In this document: positions 34,872 to 44,731 of the stretch, one piece after another | Layout of the letters: the number at the start of each line of letters is the position of its first letter | Position numbering within the stretch: the stretch's first letter is position 1 | Assembly (NCBI RefSeq): GCF_000417875.1 | Contig: NW_006920870.1 | Span: 184,115 to 248,114, forward strand | Direction: 5' to 3' | DNA length: 64,000 nucleotides | Origin: Pseudozyma flocculosa PF-1 | Taxonomy: Eukaryota > Basidiomycota > Ustilaginomycetes > Ustilaginales > Ustilaginaceae | Notes under the pieces: model-generated | Databases searched by the model: none | Told to the model about the DNA's origin: nothing | The model's input: the letters and a program-made list of their open reading frames with translations, nothing else | Made by a program: the position numbers and the translations under genes

Positions 34872-35442
34872 AGGCAGGGCCAGGATATATGTAGCAGCAG
34901 CAGGATCGGCAGCGGGCAAGACAGAAAAGTCGAGGCAAGAGATTGCTTTGTGTATTGTTCAGGGCATTGTCCGAGAGCGGTGGCCATGCTGATTGCTGAC
35001 GACGGAGAGCGACATCGCGCCGAGACGCAAGTCGATCCGGACCCCCCGGCGTGCCTGGGCGAAGGGGGAAGGTCCGAACGACTTCGTCCAGCCATGCGAA
35101 GCGTGCAGGGAAGCAGAGACGGCGCGCGGCGAGGGGGGAGAGCGGGCGGGCGAGCGGGCGGGAAACGGAGCATGGTAATCTATGTACAGAATGCGAGGGC
35201 GGTGCTGAAGGAGTGTGGCGATTGTGGTGGCGGCAGCGAGTGGCGGCGGATGGTGTGCGATGATGGCGGGACGAGCAGAGCAGAGCAGGGCAGGGCAGGG
35301 CAGAACGGGACAGCAGGGCAGGTCAGGAGAGCGAGTGCAGAGAGCACAGAGATGCGTGCAAGAGGCAGAAAGCAGCCACGCTCCTTGGGCATCGTCTAGA
35401 TGTCCGGAGGGCGAGAATGAGCAGAGGGCCATTGACGGCGGT
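34872..35442. other. Convergent intergenic Fe-ADH / Kre9-like gene
   Basis: 570 bases. TATATGTA at about 34885-34892 just after the Fe-ADH stop could serve 3' end formation. A GCAGAGCAGG/GCAGGGCAGG array lies at about 35274-35303. No gene. Confidence 0.5.
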
Positions 35443-36263
35443 TCAGACGACGTCGATGCCGATGAGGTCGGCGGCGAAGAAGCTCCGTCCCTCGGGTGCC
35501 GGTGCCGCCGAGCCCGAGGTAGGAGGAGCCGGACCGCTGGAAAACTTGGGCGACGTGTTGCCGCTATCGCCAAAGACGACGACGATGTAGTCCTGTCGAG
35601 CCTCGAGGTCCGAGGGCAGCGTGACGCTCTTGTTGCCGTCGTTGAGTGCGAAGCCGTCGGCCAGCGTCCACTCTGCCGCGCGTGTAAGGACGGTGGGGGG
35701 GTAGACGGAGGAGGAGGGGGAGATGACGGTCAGCGGGGTGCACGACGGCGGCTTCGACATGGTGCAGGTGGGGGGTCGGGCGACTCACTCAGGTTGAGGC
35801 CTCCGGCGCCGTCGGCGGGCTCGTAGCCCAGCATGATACGGCCCTTGGGGTCCTTGAGCTCCTCTGGCTTGTCCGCCGTCGACCTGTCAGATTGAGGGAC
35901 AGAAAGGAAACCATGACATGTCAGAGCAGCGCCCACGCCGACGCCAACGCGCCCACGACGAGGCTCGTCGCGACAAGACGAGGCGAACCAAACTCACCAG
36001 CTAACGAGCTGCTCGGACCCAGCCGTCCAGTTCTCTCCACCGGCAGGAGCAGTGATCTTGGGGTTCCAGACGATGCGCTTGACGAGGTCCTCTGACTCGC
36101 GCTCGTCGAGGGAACGGTCGAGGAGCATGTTAGGCCAGTCGACGTTGCGCCTCTGCCCGCGGACCATGAGTTCGGCCTCGGACGTCGAGTCCTGGCCCAC
36201 CGGTCCACCGAAAGCCGAAGTCGCAAGGAGCGAGGCGGAAAGGAGGAGGCTGGAGAGCTGCAT
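35443..36263 (-). CDS. Secreted Kre9/Knh1-like (Ser-Thr-rich GPI-anchored family) protein
   Basis: Three exons: 36263-35998, 35883-35789 and 35672-35443, giving 196 residues. A clear signal peptide (MQLSSLLLSASLLATSAFG) is followed by an acidic pro-like region with RR at 38-39 and a Kex2-type KR at 62-63. The folded part starts ITAPAGGENWTAGSEQLVSWST. This is the Kre9/Knh1-like N-terminal pattern, in which W-x-x-G-x-x-x-x-x-W leads into a beta sandwich. It continues with RIMLGYEP and then TLPSDLEARQDYIVVVFGDSGN. The tail (SSGPAPPTSGSAAPAP) is Ser/Pro-rich. The C-terminus (ADLIGIDVV) is only weakly hydrophobic, so a GPI anchor is uncertain. Members are found in fungal walls and secretomes and their molecular role is unclear. 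It is the first of four signal-peptide genes in 9 kb. Confidence 0.82.
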
Positions 36264-36486
36264 CGTGCTCGGATCGGAGTGTATGAGGCGCTGAGGGGGA
36301 CGGAGGGCGGCTGTGGATGGCGGCGAGAGGGGGCGGTAACAAGAGGATTTGGCAGCGGGAAGAGAAAACTGAGAGAGGAGTAAAAGGCAAGAGGGAAAGG
36401 GCACTGGGAGGAGTCCGTAGCGGCTGAAAGAGAAGGTATCGGAGGGGGCAGAAGGGGCCGATGGGATCTGGAGGAGAGGCGCCATG

Positions 36487-36493
36487 TTATATA
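36487..36493 (-). promoter_or_regulatory. TATA box of the Kre9-like gene
   Basis: TATATAA read on the minus strand, about 225 bases upstream of the ATG at 36263. Confidence 0.6.
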
Positions 36494-39400
36494 GCCCGGA
36501 TGGGGCGTGGCGTGCCCAAAGTCGCCGAACCTGCCTCCATGACCGTGGCGTCCCCCAGAGCGGAAGGGCGCCGGAGGCCACGCACCCCAATGCCCCACTC
36601 TCGCCTGACTGCTGTGAATCACTGCGGCCACTCTAGAGGGTCACACCGACAAGAGGAATGACGAGGACGCCGTAGAGGCGTTCCGTCGACGGCGAGTTTA
36701 GCATCCAAGCATCGACCTTTGGTCGGGGTGGACTGACGCGCGCCGAGGCTCAGGCTCGGCCCCTTGTCGAACGACGGCACGGCAGACTGCCTCCAACTGG
36801 ACGACGGTACTGTACTCCGTTGTGAAGGTGGGACGGCCCGCAGTAGTGTGCGTTGCTCGAGGACAGGCCAAGAGGTGAAACCAGGAGGAGTGACCAGGAG
36901 GCGCAACCTGTAGCCGATTGACTTAGCTTGCGCGCTAGATGGCTCGTACGGCGACTTCCGTCGGACAGCAACCTAGTCAACGGCGAGGCCGTACAGGGCC
37001 ACCGCAGAGGTGAAGAGAGGCGCCCGCCGAACAAGGAAGGGTCACCAGGTCACTCTACCGGCGCTTGTCTCTCGTCGAGCGGAGGACCGGTCGCACACGT
37101 ACCTACACGTACATACACTTCTCCAACGAGGTCTATATCTAGCGTCGCGAGCTAGCGGTTAGCGGTCAATCAGTCAAGCGAAGCGGGCGGATCCTCATCT
37201 AACCGAACCTGCTGCCTCGACCCCCTGCCTGCCTTTTGCTTTTGCATGGTCGGGCCGCATTGCGTAGCGCGGAGCGGTTGAACGTGGACCGCTCAAGGAT
37301 GCGTGCGGGTCGATACGGCGCGGTAGGTGAGAGAGTGGCTTGCCCCGCACCCTCGGATTGACGGCTCGATGACCGGCCCGTTGGTCGACGTCGGTCAGGC
37401 GGGACGGCACGACATGTCAAAAGAATAAGAATAGCAGCAGGCAGGCGGGGAGGGCGGTGACGTCTCGCCTTGTACCGGTCGATAGCCCTCGGAAGAGAAA
37501 GGCGAAGGCACCGAGGGTCCTTGCACGAGGATCGACCCGAAAGGCCCGGCGGTCCAACGAAGTAGAGTTTTGACCCTGGCCTTGGGCGGGGCGCAACGGC
37601 AGGCTAGGCTGCCGTACGGCAGCTCCTACCGCCTTTTCGGAAGGAGGGGGAGATGGGCATGAGAGACGTCATGCTGATCCTGCTGCGACACGGTGGAGCA
37701 CCGCAATGGCAGGCAGGGGGAACAATGGAGGGGCCGGGTTGAAGTGTTTTCCATCCGTCGATTTGTTGGAGCACCTCGACGCCCGTCGACCATGACCTTC
37801 CCGTTGCGGGCAAGAGTCAGAAAAGAGTGATGGACGGCGCCCCTCGTACGGTGGATCAATCAGCATCATCATCATCATCACCTAACCACGCACACAGGCA
37901 AGTACAGTAGTTGCTCTAGCTTCGCACAGAGCCAGCTATCTTTGGCACCCGCGCATCGCATGCAGAGACGACGAAGTCGTGACGAGCGAGCGAGCGAGCA
38001 AGCAAGAGAGAGTGAGGGTAAGTTCTGTACGTAGAGAGGCTCGACACAGCGTCCGTTCATCGCTTCAGCTGGGAACTTGCCAGCTCGAGAGGCTAATGTG
38101 CACCCCGCACGTTCGGTCAAACAGGTGGACTGCCACGGAAGGCGCTGCTCAGCGCGCGGAAGGCCGCGTGTGTGTGTGTGAGCCTGTCACGGACTGCTCC
38201 TCTGCTGACGCCGTCGTGCTGTAGCCCGAGAAGGGCGGTGGTGTTGCGACCAAGCACATGTAGTGCATCCTTCCATCCATCGTTACTGTAGAAACAGGTC
38301 TTCGGCCGCGAATATGGTGCTTAGCGAGGGCGAATGGGCGCAGCGGCACCGCGCGTAGTAGGTGACTCTGCGACCGCGGGGTCAAACGAGGACGAGGCTT
38401 CGGAAGCACGATGGCGGCACCTCGCCAAAGCGCCATCTTGCAGATGAGCCTACATAGTACGTTAGATGTCACGCTACTTGGCCTCTTGCTTGTGGCTCGT
38501 CGAGCGAAGTAGATGGGGACAGATGCCTTTGCGCTACACGAGGCCAGGGTGAAGCCCTTCGCCCTGCTGTGCCCACATCATCATTGAGGTCTTCGCTGTC
38601 GTCTCGCCTTGCTTTGCCTGCTCACCCACAGGGTCACCTTGGACTGAGCATGAACGCCGCTAGCTGCCCCGCCTGCCAGCCGGTCTTCCTGCCTGCCTGC
38701 TAGTCGCTGCATGCTGCACTGTCGAGCAGCTGCTCGACACCATAGCCTGCGACAGACGGCTTCTAGTGGGTCGTTTGTCCCATGACCCTCCGCACGACCA
38801 TGCGCTCGTCCATTTTGCCAGCGCAGCGCGACTGAGGGACCTTGTTCCCACGGCTCGTCATCGTCGCCCGCGACAGTGTTAAGCCCCGCAGACCAAGTCA
38901 CTCTAGGTCGAAGAGCAAAGATGCCAGCGCCGGTCAGTAGGCCGGTTGCGTTCAGGAGATGGCCGAGAGATAGGGGCAGGCAGTTTCGACCGGAAGAGCT
39001 TGGTCGTGGACACGCGTCTCAGAGCTCGACGGAAGAGCCGGTCTCCGCCCCGGTCTGGAGCTTGCCATCGGCCACCTCCGCTTCGGACCAGGCCGATGTT
39101 GATCAGAACAAGGTTGGCGCCGTGCCGTGCGGCTGTGCTCCTCGCGGCTCGACCCGGACGGATAGGGTGCCGTAGCAAGCGTGCTCGTCGGGCAGCCCGA
39201 CCTCCGAGGGGCGTAGTCGACGAGGCCAAAGCGTAACAAAAGCCACCACCCTCGACGTCTGGTCGCGACCGCGACCACGTTGGCCCACGCCCCGAACGTC
39301 AGGCGGCACTACCTTGTGGCGGCCGAGCACGAACACTGCCCTCGGCCGTCGCCGGGATCCTCGGGGCGTCGACAGCCACCAATTCGTCGTCCACCCTCAC

Positions 39401-39880
39401 GGGCCGCCAGCCTACCCGGACCGACTGATCTGCCTCGCCTTCGGCAGGGCTGTGCCACCGCAGAGGGCAAACCTATCGTCCAACCACCATCTTCACACCC
39501 TTTCAGTCGCCCCCTTTGTCCGCGAAACGTCTTCGTCTGACGGCCCACGCGTCTTCCCACGCCACCCGGACAAGGAGCAAGCTTGAACGCCCCGGGCCAC
39601 AGCATGGTCGACGCCACGCCGCACCACAAGGTGCGACAGGTTGCTTGACGGAGGCACACCGCTGCCGTTCCGGTTGGTGACCCTGGCCGGCAGACGAACT
39701 CCGGTCGTCGTCCCAAGGCAGCATCGACCATGGGGCACGCAACGCCGTCCTTCGAGAGGGCGGCTCGAAGCACGGCTGTCCCAGCGAGCCAGCTGCTCCA
39801 AGGCCGGGCGATACTCTGCTGCACATCGAGGTAGGACGAGCTACGAGGACAACCACGGCTACTTGGTCACGGTCGATGGG

Positions 39881-39887
39881 ATAAAAG
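39881..39887 (+). promoter_or_regulatory. TATA-like box of the small secreted protein gene
   Basis: ATAAAAG, 128 bases before a 5'-leader intron and about 250 bases before the ATG at 40135. The upstream ATG at 39901 would lie before the expected transcription start. Confidence 0.5.
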
Positions 39888-40134
39888 GTCGGGGTCTATC
39901 ATGGTTCCCTCTCTCATCGCCATCATACAACCACTCAGACAGATTCTCACTACCGCTCTCTCTTGCCAATTCTCGCAACCACAACCAATCTCCCAACCCA
40001 GCCAATCTAGCAAAGTGAGCTCTACCTGGCTCATCGGCTCGACGGAACGGTCTGGCCCTTTGCTGCGGAAGCTGATCCTTGCCTTCCGTTGCTCCCCCAC
40101 GCGCCCTACTACGCCCTCCCACACCTCCAGCAGA

Positions 40135-40380
40135 ATGCAGTTCACCGTCAAGACCGCCCTCGTCCTTGTTGCCCTCGTCGCCTCGGCCGGCAGCGCCATG
40201 GCCCAGGGACCTCGTCAGATCAGCCACGGCAAGGCCGGCTGCAAGATTCCCGCCCCGGGCAAGATCCCCTCGGGCAACGCCCTGGGCCAGTGCCCCAAGA
40301 ACGACTGCGCCGCCGCCCTCGACCTCCCCAAGTTCTGCGCCCTCTGCAAGAGCGCCGGCGGCACGCCCACCGGCTGCTAA
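40135..40380 (+). CDS. Small secreted cysteine-rich protein (81 aa)
   Basis: The 81-residue product has a strong signal peptide (MQFTVKTALVLVALVASAG, cleavage likely after SAMA) and a mature part of about 57 residues with six cysteines. No known family is recognised. The last four Cys are arranged C-x9-C-x2-C-x9-C (DC...FCALC...GC), close to the pattern of the neighbouring secreted protein at 41377. The leader probably contains an intron (40015-40130: GTGAGC donor, CTCCAG acceptor) ending four bases before the ATG. Small size, signal peptide, even Cys number and location between other secreted-protein genes suggest an effector- or surface-type peptide, but no function can be assigned. Confidence 0.8.
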   Translation: MQFTVKTALVLVALVASAGSAMAQGPRQISHGKAGCKIPAPGKIPSGNALGQCPKNDCAAALDLPKFCALCKSAGGTPTGC

Positions 40381-41376
40381 GCTGCGGCGGGCTGCACGAT
40401 GGCGGGCAGCAGGTGAAGCTGGGTCGATAGCGCAGCTTTGGCGATGTCCAATCGCGTCGCTCGTCGAGTCAAGAAGACGTCCTTGGCTGGACATGGCGGC
40501 GCGCAACATGCAACGCCATCGCAATCCGACGCGACGCTGCCTCGCTCCGCCATCCCAAGACTCCTGGTTCCCTCAATGGCAGTCTCTGTATCACCCTGAT
40601 GCGGTGGAAAAGCCACGGTCCCCAGAGCTTCCATTGTCTCGTTCCCCTCACGACTCGCCCGTTGAGGCGTAGTCAGTTCCCTCGTCCCCTGATTCAATCA
40701 AAGTTGCCTTTCCGTCTCTTCCTCGGGCATTCGGACTGATTGCTATTGCCTCGTGTGTGCCTCACGGCCATGGGGCGCACGCGGCAACTACGCTCGGCGC
40801 GAGCAGAACTGACCTGCCCACGCCCCCCACGGTGGCTTCAGTGCAACGTCAAACCGCGTGGTTCAAAGGGGACCGGGGCGAGCGCCATTGGTCCGGCTAG
40901 CCCGAACCTAGTTGGATGACAAGGACAGCGACGTCGGGACGGGGGGTCGGCATGGCTTCCGGTCGTTGTCACGGTACGCCACGTTGCGCCCGAGCGGCCA
41001 GTTGGACGCGGGCACACGGCCCGAGGCGAACGAGCTCGCAATCAGGCCGGATCGCCTCCGTCCTGGGACTCAACGTACCTGTGTCCAAGATGCGAGGCAC
41101 CAGCGAGCGAGTTTGTGGGCGCTTGTTCGGAGGAGAGATGCCCTCGATGGCGTCGCAGGGATGGCTGCCGTGTGGCATAGGTATAAAGGGCGAGGTCGGG
41201 CGAGGGAATCGTGACTCGTCTCACATCTTCATCGTCTTCTCGTCTTCCCCTACATCCCTTACCATCGCATACGCACTCTACAAGGTGAGCGGTCATCCTT
41301 CGCAAGAGGGCAACGGCATCTGCTCCCCATCTCACACCATCACCTTCCTTGCCCTCGCGGAACAGGCCTCGACAAG
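40381..41376. other. Intergenic between the two small secreted-protein genes
   Basis: About 1 kb containing the promoter and the 5' leader intron of the next gene. No other gene. Confidence 0.5.
41182..41187 (+). promoter_or_regulatory. TATA box of the 142-aa secreted protein gene
   Basis: TATAAA within GGTATAAAGG, about 100 bases before a leader intron (41285-41365, GTGAGC...AACAG). No ATG occurs between this box and that donor, so 41377 is the first start codon of the spliced transcript. Confidence 0.65.
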
Positions 41377-41805
41377 ATGAATGCACGCGTCCGCCTCGTC
41401 CCCTCTTTCTTCCTCCTTCTCCTCGTCGTCGTCGTAGCCGCGGCCGCTGGACCGATCAAGCACTACCGCTACAGCACACTCACGTGCAAGGTGGACCTCT
41501 CGCCCTCCTCGAGGGACCCGAGCCGCGCAGCACCGGTGGATCCGGCGACGCAGCCGCGCAACGTTCTGCGCCGCTGCGCGCTTCGACGCCGCGACGGCGC
41601 CCGCAACGAGCTGTGGTACGCCTGCGACGGCGCCATGACCGACTTCGACTTCTGCGACGCCTGCGTCTCCGTCCATGGAGAGGGCAACTGCTACAAGTGG
41701 TTGGCGCAGCTTCGCGTGGCAGCTGCTGAGCCTGAGCCTGAGCCGGAGCCTAAGCCGGTCGTGGCCGAGTCGAGGATCGAGCTCCTTCCCGCCAGGCTGG
41801 GATGA
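41377..41805 (+). CDS. Secreted cysteine-containing protein (142 aa)
   Basis: Single coding exon. It has a signal peptide with a long hydrophobic core (FFLLLLVVVVAAAAG). The mature part of about 117 residues has six Cys and no recognised domain. The core YACDGAMTDFDFCDAC followed by GNCYKW gives C-x9-C-x2-C-x8-C, nearly the same as the 81-residue neighbour, and in both the second Cys is preceded by Phe. An Arg-rich loop (RRCALRRRDGARNE) and a Pro/Glu repeat (EPEPEPEPKP) are notable. The tail after it (ESRIELLPARLG) is short. Likely a secreted effector- or surface-type protein; function unknown. Confidence 0.78.
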   Translation: MNARVRLVPSFFLLLLVVVVAAAAGPIKHYRYSTLTCKVDLSPSSRDPSRAAPVDPATQPRNVLRRCALRRRDGARNELWYACDGAMTDFDFCDACVSVHGEGNCYKWLAQLRVAAAEPEPEPEPKPVVAESRIELLPARLG

Positions 41806-42607
41806 GAGTCAGAGGGTTGGATCGCCGTCGATGCCGAGCAGAAGACATCCCAAGCAAGATCCTTCGGAACGGACATTTCGTCGCCATCAAGGACCGACGA
41901 ACGCGATCAAGCACGGGCAGAGGAAGGTTTGGTCTCAGTGGTCGGATTCGGGATCATGGCACGGGTGGTCTAGGTCCGCGCCACGAAGCTAGGGAGGTGA
42001 GGTGGGATGATGGAAAGAAACGGGAGCGGGAGAAGGGGACGGTTCTACAGCCCAGAATACACGAGGGGAAAGAAAAGCAACGAATGTGTGTGCACGCGCA
42101 CAAGGAAGAGGATCCCCGGAGAGCGGGAGCATCCAGTGTCCCGGCTGCGGTGATAAGGAATGTGCGAGTCAACCTCTGGTGATCGAGGTCGAGCTAGTGA
42201 GGGGGGGGTGGGCGAGATAAAGTGTCCAGGGTCTCGTCGAGGGTGGTCAGGCCCGAGAGGAGAGAGAGGCGGGGGAGGGATGAGGATGGTGACGGGAGGA
42301 ACAATGCAAAGCCAGAGAACGATGACAAGAACGAGAGAGAGCGGGTGGCAGAGAGAGCCGGGCCGCAACGACATTGGACTGTTGGATCGGAGGGCGGAGC
42401 GGATCGAGGATCAATCCTCGACCCAGCGCCCGCGCCGCGATGCCACGAGCCCCGTGCGAATCGAGCCCGGCCTGCTGCTGCAGCTACCTTGACGGCCAGG
42501 TCAGGCCATCCCGATGGAGAGACAGTCGCGAACCAGGCGCGACAGCCGTGCCCCAGGAGCGGTCCTGACCTTTTCGGGGAGGAAAGGCGGGCAGGGGAGC
42601 CCAATCT
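41806..42607. other. Convergent intergenic before the repeat-protein gene
   Basis: 800 bases between converging stop codons. It is G/A-rich around 41985-42350 (AGAGAG, GGGGGGG near 42200). Frames are incoherent; nothing recognised. Confidence 0.5.
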
Positions 42608-44362
42608 CTAGAGGATGTCGAGGCCGAGGTTAAGCCCGGAGAGGTCGAGGCCCTTGTTCTCGTTGGTCGACTTGACGTTGTGTCCGCCGTTGTAGTAGTA
42701 GACGTCGCGGTCGACGCAGCAGCCCTGGGCCGAGGTGCAGGTGGCGCTGCCGGGGACCTTCTTCTGCTCCTTCTTGCCGCCGAGGCCGAGGATGCTGATG
42801 CCGATGGTGATGTCCGAGAGGTCGAGCAGCTTGTTCTCGTTGGTCGAGACGACGTTGTGGCCCTGGTCGATGTAGACCTGCTTGTCAGTGCACGTGGGCT
42901 TGTGCGGGGTCTCGGGCACCGGCTTGGGCTTCTCGGGCGTCTCGGGGACCGGCTTGGGCTTGTCGCCGGTCGGCTTGGGCTTGGGCTCGTGCGTCTTGGT
43001 GGTCCAGTTCTGGGTCTTCGTGTGGTGGTGGTGGTGGGTGGGCTTGGGCCTGGGGGTGGGCTTGGCCTTGTCGGTGGTGTCGCACTCCTCGGGCTGGGGC
43101 TTGGGCTGCGGCTTGGGCTGCGGCTTGGGCTTGGGCTTGGTGACGCAGGTGCAGTCCTCGTCGCCGTTGGTGCGGCGGTAGACCTCGCCCATCAGGTCGC
43201 GGGCCTGGATCGACGACTCCTCGTCGCGCTTGAGCACCTTGATGATGGCGAGCAGGTCCGAGATGTCGATCAGCTTGTTCTCGTTGGTCGACTCGACGTT
43301 GTGTCCGCCGTTGTACGACTTGACGCCCTCGGTGGTGCGGGCGAGCAGCTGGGGCTCGTCGCGCTTGAGGATCGAGATGAGGGCCGTGAGCTTCGAGAGG
43401 TCGATGAGCTTGTTCTCGTTGATGGACTCGACGTTGTGGCCGCCGTCGTAGGACTCGACCGAGTTGGTGCGCTTCTTGAGAACATCGACGATGGCCGTGA
43501 GCTTGGACAGGTCGACGAGCTTGTTCTCGTTGGTCGACTCGACATTGTGGCCGCCGTTGTACTTGGAGAAGCTGGGGGCGTTGCGCTTGAGGACGTCGAC
43601 GCCGATCTTGATCTTGGAGGCGTCGACGAGCTTGTTCTCGTTGGTCGACTCGACGTTGTGGCCGCCGTTGTACGACTCGAAGGTGGCGTGGCGCTTCTTG
43701 AGGATGTCGACGAGCGCGGTGAGCTTCGAGAGGTCAATGAGCTTGTTCTCGTTGGTGGACTCGACATTGTGGCCACCGTTGTAGGACTCGACCGAGTTGG
43801 TGCGCTTCTTGAGCACGTCGACGAGAGCCGTCAGCTTCGAGAGGTCGAGAAGCTTGTTCTCGTTGGTCGAGTCGACGTTGTGGCCGCCGTCGTAGAGCTC
43901 AATGTCGCGCTTGAGGATGCTGATGAGGGCGGTGAGGTCCGAGGCGTCGACGAGGGCGTTCTCGTTGACGTTGACGACGTTGTGTCCGCCGTTGTAGCTC
44001 TTGATGTACGAGATGCACGAGTGGGGGACACCGTGCCAGACGCGCCTGTGGCCGCCGCCGAGGACCTCGAGGTCGAGGGTGAGGTTGCTCAGGTCGACGA
44101 GCTTGTTCGAGTTGAAGTTGTAGACGCTGTGGCCGGCGTCGTAGGTGGAAATGTACTTGTGGCACGTCGACGACTCGCCGCGCTTGAGCAGATCGATGCC
44201 GAGGCCGAGGTTGGAGAGGTCGAGCAGCTTGTTCTCGTTGGTCGACTCGACGTTGTGGCCGCCGTTGTACGACTTGTGGCTCTCGCCCCAGTGGGGGGCG
44301 CCGCTGACCATGCCCATGGCGGCAGCGAGGAGGGAGATGGAGAGGGCGATCTTGGAAGGCAT
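42608..44362 (-). CDS. Rep1 (repellent)-like secreted protein with eleven repeats and Kex2 sites
   Basis: A single exon of 584 residues. It has a signal peptide ([21 protein letters not shown]) and eleven copies of a repeat with consensus [15 protein letters not shown](L/I/V)DLS followed by an amphipathic Leu/Ile/Val segment. The His of GHNV is at 36, 78, 127, 161, 198, 235, 272, 309, 354, 502 and 561. Copies 4-8 are spaced exactly 37 residues. Copies 1 and 3-9 end in KR or KKR (KR at 60-61, 151-152, 186-187, 223-224, 259-260, 296-297, 333-334, 378-379), the Kex2 cleavage pattern; copy 2 ends GGGHRR. A Lys/Pro linker with a 5-His run (about 408-490) separates nine repeats from the last two. 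This architecture matches the Ustilago repellent Rep1, whose Kex2-released peptides form surface amyloid-like fibrils on aerial hyphae. The match is from architecture and general memory, not from an alignment. Alternative: a ribosomally made peptide precursor of the dikaritin type. Confidence 0.85.
   Translation of the reverse strand: MPSKIALSISLLAAAMGMVSGAPHWGESHKSYNGGHNVESTNENKLLDLSNLGLGIDLLKRGESSTCHKYISTYDAGHSVYNFNSNKLVDLSNLTLDLEVLGGGHRRVWHGVPHSCISYIKSYNGGHNVVNVNENALVDASDLTALISILKRDIELYDGGHNVDSTNENKLLDLSKLTALVDVLKKRTNSVESYNGGHNVESTNENKLIDLSKLTALVDILKKRHATFESYNGGHNVESTNENKLVDASKIKIGVDVLKRNAPSFSKYNGGHNVESTNENKLVDLSKLTAIVDVLKKRTNSVESYDGGHNVESINENKLIDLSKLTALISILKRDEPQLLARTTEGVKSYNGGHNVESTNENKLIDISDLLAIIKVLKRDEESSIQARDLMGEVYRRTNGDEDCTCVTKPKPKPQPKPQPKPQPEECDTTDKAKPTPRPKPTHHHHHTKTQNWTTKTHEPKPKPTGDKPKPVPETPEKPKPVPETPHKPTCTDKQVYIDQGHNVVSTNENKLLDLSDITIGISILGLGGKKEQKKVPGSATCTSAQGCCVDRDVYYYNGGHNVKSTNENKGLDLSGLNLGLDIL
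43226..44272 (-). repeat. Intragenic repeat array (nine units, about 105-147 bp)
   Basis: Encodes residues 31-379 of the Rep1-like protein. Units 4-8 keep an exact 111-base spacing. Units 5 and 8 share the same lead TNSVESY, so a block of three units appears to have duplicated. Two further copies lie outside the array, in the C-terminal part of the gene. Confidence 0.9.
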
Positions 44363-44669
44363 CTTGGATAGGGTTAGGGGGTTGGGGGTTTGGTGGGGGG
44401 AAAGAGGCTAGGTTTGGGGTTGGGGGTTGGGGGTTGGCAGTAGGGTTGAGGGGATTGAGCGATAGGCGGATTAGAGCGAGGGTGCAAGATTAGCAGGCAC
44501 TAGGGATGAGGAGCAAGAGGGGAGGTAGGGGTTAGACCGAAGGGGGAAGGGGGTAGACCAGGGGAGACGAGACCGGGAGACCGAAGGGAGAGACCGTAGG
44601 GAGAGTGTTGGAGTGGATGTAGAATGATGAGGAGAGAGGTTGGTTGATGAGAGACGGCGAGGCCCATGG

Positions 44670-44676
44670 TTATATA
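44670..44676 (-). promoter_or_regulatory. TATA box of the Rep1-like gene
   Basis: TATATAA on the minus strand, about 310 bases upstream of the ATG. The interval is CT-rich with no obvious intron. Confidence 0.6.
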
Positions 44677-44731
44677 CGGACCGGACGCGCCTTTGGAAGA
44701 GCGACATAGAGGAGCTACAGCCGGCGCCGTA

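Larger units (their letters stand above)
36264..40134. other. 3.9-kb intergenic, no supportable gene
   Basis: It holds the promoter of the Kre9-like gene (left) and of the small secreted protein (right). Between about 36660 and 39850 there are many short frames, all compositionally incoherent, and I see no motif of a known protein, transposon or RNA. A (CAT)n run lies at about 37863-37880. Confidence 0.5.

Noticed and set aside
42608..44362. Interpretation as a dikaritin-type (cyclic peptide) precursor
   Set aside because: Units are long (about 37 residues) with no short Tyr-containing core, and no UstY-like (DUF3328) or tyrosinase gene lies nearby; the Rep1-like reading fits better.
42680..44371. 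563-codon open frame on the plus strand across the Rep1-like gene
   Set aside because: It is the antisense of a strongly repetitive, codon-biased gene; its Val/Leu/Asp-rich product is a mirror of the repeats and has no signal peptide or motif.
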